Part shown: positions 14,129 to 15,510 of the stretch, one piece after another
Layout: the number at the start of each line of letters is the position of its first letter
Position numbering within the stretch: position 1 is the first letter of the stretch
NCBI GenBank assembly: GCA_963676605.2
Contig: CAXXSP010000023.1
Location: forward strand, 1 to 15,510
DNA: 15,510 nt
Source: SABI01 sp963676605
GTDB taxonomy: Bacteria; Spirochaetota; Spirochaetia; Sphaerochaetales; Sphaerochaetaceae
Direction of reading: 5' to 3'
The notes under the pieces: generated by a model
Told to the model about the DNA's origin: nothing
The model's input: the letters and a program-made list of their open reading frames with translations, nothing else
Database searches by the model: none
Program-made: the position numbers and the translations under genes

Positions 14129-15510
14129 ATGAAAAGAACACCGCTGGAAGAGTACGGACATCAGTTCACAGGGAAAGGAGAGGGTGAGGACCTTCTCATC
14201 AGAGACAAGGGAATCGAGAGCTGGAATATCACATTCAGGGCGCTCAAAGAGGATGAGATCTATCAGCTGAGGCAGCAGGGGAACTCTTCGAGCAACTGGT
14301 CCCAGGTCTATATCGAGGATCCCTTCGATATCTCCCTGATCCGTAACAGCTCCTTCTACGGTGTCGTGAGGATAGGTTCGATGCAGCCTTCCCTGATTTC
14401 CTACCATGATTTCGTTCTTCCCGAGGGTATCAGCGACTCTCATATCGTCTCCTGTGACATTAATCGGCACTGTGCGCTGAACCATGTAGCCTATATCTCC
14501 CACTACCAGATAGACACGATGTGTATCCTTCACCGTATCGATGAGATGGATACGAGCAATCACGCCAAGTTCGGTATCGGCGTCGTCAAGGAAGATGAAG
14601 ACGAGTCGGTGCGTATCCGTATATCGATCATGAATGAGAATGAAGAGCGGGCGATCTACCCCTTCATCTCGATGAATACCGCTGATGCCTACCTCTGGGG
14701 AACCTACCGGGACCGGAAGGTTCTGATGGACCGCTTCACACAGTTCACCGATGCGACCATCGATCACCGCCGGGGCTACTACGGCTTTATCGGCTGCCAT
14801 ACGGTGATCAAGTCAACAAGAATCATCAAGGATGTGAATGTCGGTTCATATGCCTATATCAAGGGAGCGAACAAGCTGAAGAACCTGACGATCCGCTCTG
14901 ATGAGAGCGCACCGTCCCAGATAGGGGAGGGGGTAGAGCTGGTCAACGGTATCGTAGGGTATCAGTCAAGGATTTTCTACGGAGTGAAGGCGGTACGGTT
15001 CATCACGGGCAATAACAGTTCACTGAAATACGGAGCACGTCTGATCAATTCCTTCATGGGAGACAACTGCACGATAAGCTGCTGTGAGGTGCTCAACTCC
15101 CTCGTCTACCCGTTCCATGAGCAGCACCATAACAACTCCTTCCTCATCGCCTCGCTCATCCAGGGTGAGTCGAATATGGCTGCAGGGGCGAATATCGGGA
15201 GCAATCACAATACCCGCGGTGCCGATGGAGAACTCAAGGCGAAACGCGGTTTCTGGCCGGCACTCTCCTCCTCACTGAAATTCAACTGTTCGTTCGCCTC
15301 GTTCACTCTCATCGCCAAGGGCTCCTATCCGAACGAACTTAATGTGCAGATTCCCTTCTCGATGATCAGCTACAATGAGTCGAAGCGGGTGCTCAACATC
15401 ATGCCTGCCTACTGGTGGATGTACAACCGCTACGCCCTCGCTCGTAACTCCTGGAAGTTCATGAGCCGTGATCAGAGGGTGTACAGGGATCAGCACATCG
15501 AGAGCGATTT
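14129..15510 (+). CDS. DUF4954 family protein, 3' partial
   Basis: The frame is open for 460 codons from ATG 14129 to the right edge. The sequence matches the large DUF4954 family of Bacteroidota and spirochaetes. Markers are EIYQLRQQGN near residue 45, RNSSFYGVVRIGSM, YGFIGCHTVIKS, the run EGVELVNGIVGYQSRIFYG, EQHHNNSFLIASLIQGES, ANIGSNHNTRG and MPAYWWMYNRYALARN. Isoleucine- and glycine-rich turns in the middle suggest a left-handed beta-helix like hexapeptide-repeat nucleotidyl- or acyltransferases. No biochemical function is established to my knowledge. No signal peptide is visible, so it is probably cytoplasmic. About 35 residues precede the conserved start of the domain, and a later start cannot be excluded. 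Confidence 0.82.
   Translation, partial: MKRTPLEEYGHQFTGKGEGEDLLIRDKGIESWNITFRALKEDEIYQLRQQGNSSSNWSQVYIEDPFDISLIRNSSFYGVVRIGSMQPSLISYHDFVLPEGISDSHIVSCDINRHCALNHVAYISHYQIDTMCILHRIDEMDTSNHAKFGIGVVKEDEDESVRIRISIMNENEERAIYPFISMNTADAYLWGTYRDRKVLMDRFTQFTDATIDHRRGYYGFIGCHTVIKSTRIIKDVNVGSYAYIKGANKLKNLTIRSDESAPSQIGEGVELVNGIVGYQSRIFYGVKAVRFITGNNSSLKYGARLINSFMGDNCTISCCEVLNSLVYPFHEQHHNNSFLIASLIQGESNMAAGANIGSNHNTRGADGELKAKRGFWPALSSSLKFNCSFASFTLIAKGSYPNELNVQIPFSMISYNESKRVLNIMPAYWWMYNRYALARNSWKFMSRDQRVYRDQHIESD

Overview
The window looks like a spirochaete chromosome, possibly Sphaerochaeta- or Treponema-like. The evidence is a DUF4954 protein at the right edge, BspA-type DUF285 surface repeats at the left edge, a nitrogen-fixation-type NifV/NifA pair, and middling GC content. 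This is inference from family distribution; no rRNA or other phylogenetic marker except trpS is present. No tRNA or rRNA gene, insertion sequence, CRISPR array or origin was seen.

Left region (1-1600). A minus-strand run of seven 75-bp DUF285 repeat units reaches the left edge. It abuts, with no intergenic gap, the C-terminal remnant of a plus-strand histidine kinase that also carries a frameshift. An intact NarL/FixJ-type response regulator follows, coupled to the kinase by an ATGA overlap. A bidirectional hairpin terminator (1633-1674) closes this operon and the converging liv operon.

Liv region (1695-6600, minus strand). A complete branched-chain amino acid ABC importer is transcribed as livK-livH-livM-livG-livF from a strong sigma-70-type promoter at 6562-6589. 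A hairpin after livK probably sets the ratio of binding protein to membrane components.

Central region (6900-11123, plus strand). A near-consensus sigma-54 promoter (6913-6930) drives a short NifV-like homocitrate synthase and a NifA-like sigma-54 activator (GAF, AAA+, Fis-type HTH). The sequence therefore suggests an autoregulated circuit. A hydantoinase/dihydropyrimidinase follows after a 253-bp gap. Together with the Liv importer this makes a neighbourhood biased towards nitrogen nutrition. No nitrogenase structural gene is in view.

Right region (11111-15510). An SDR-family oxidoreductase converges on the hydantoinase and diverges from trpS. The trpS product has a cysteine pattern like the iron-sulfur TrpRS of Thermotoga. 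trpS runs into azlC and azlD, which encode a branched-chain amino acid exporter. A large DUF4954 gene that appears to be transcribed without a leader runs off the right edge.

The most interesting items are the NifV-NifA sigma-54 circuit with its truncated NifV, the cysteine motif in TrpRS, and the DUF285/kinase junction.
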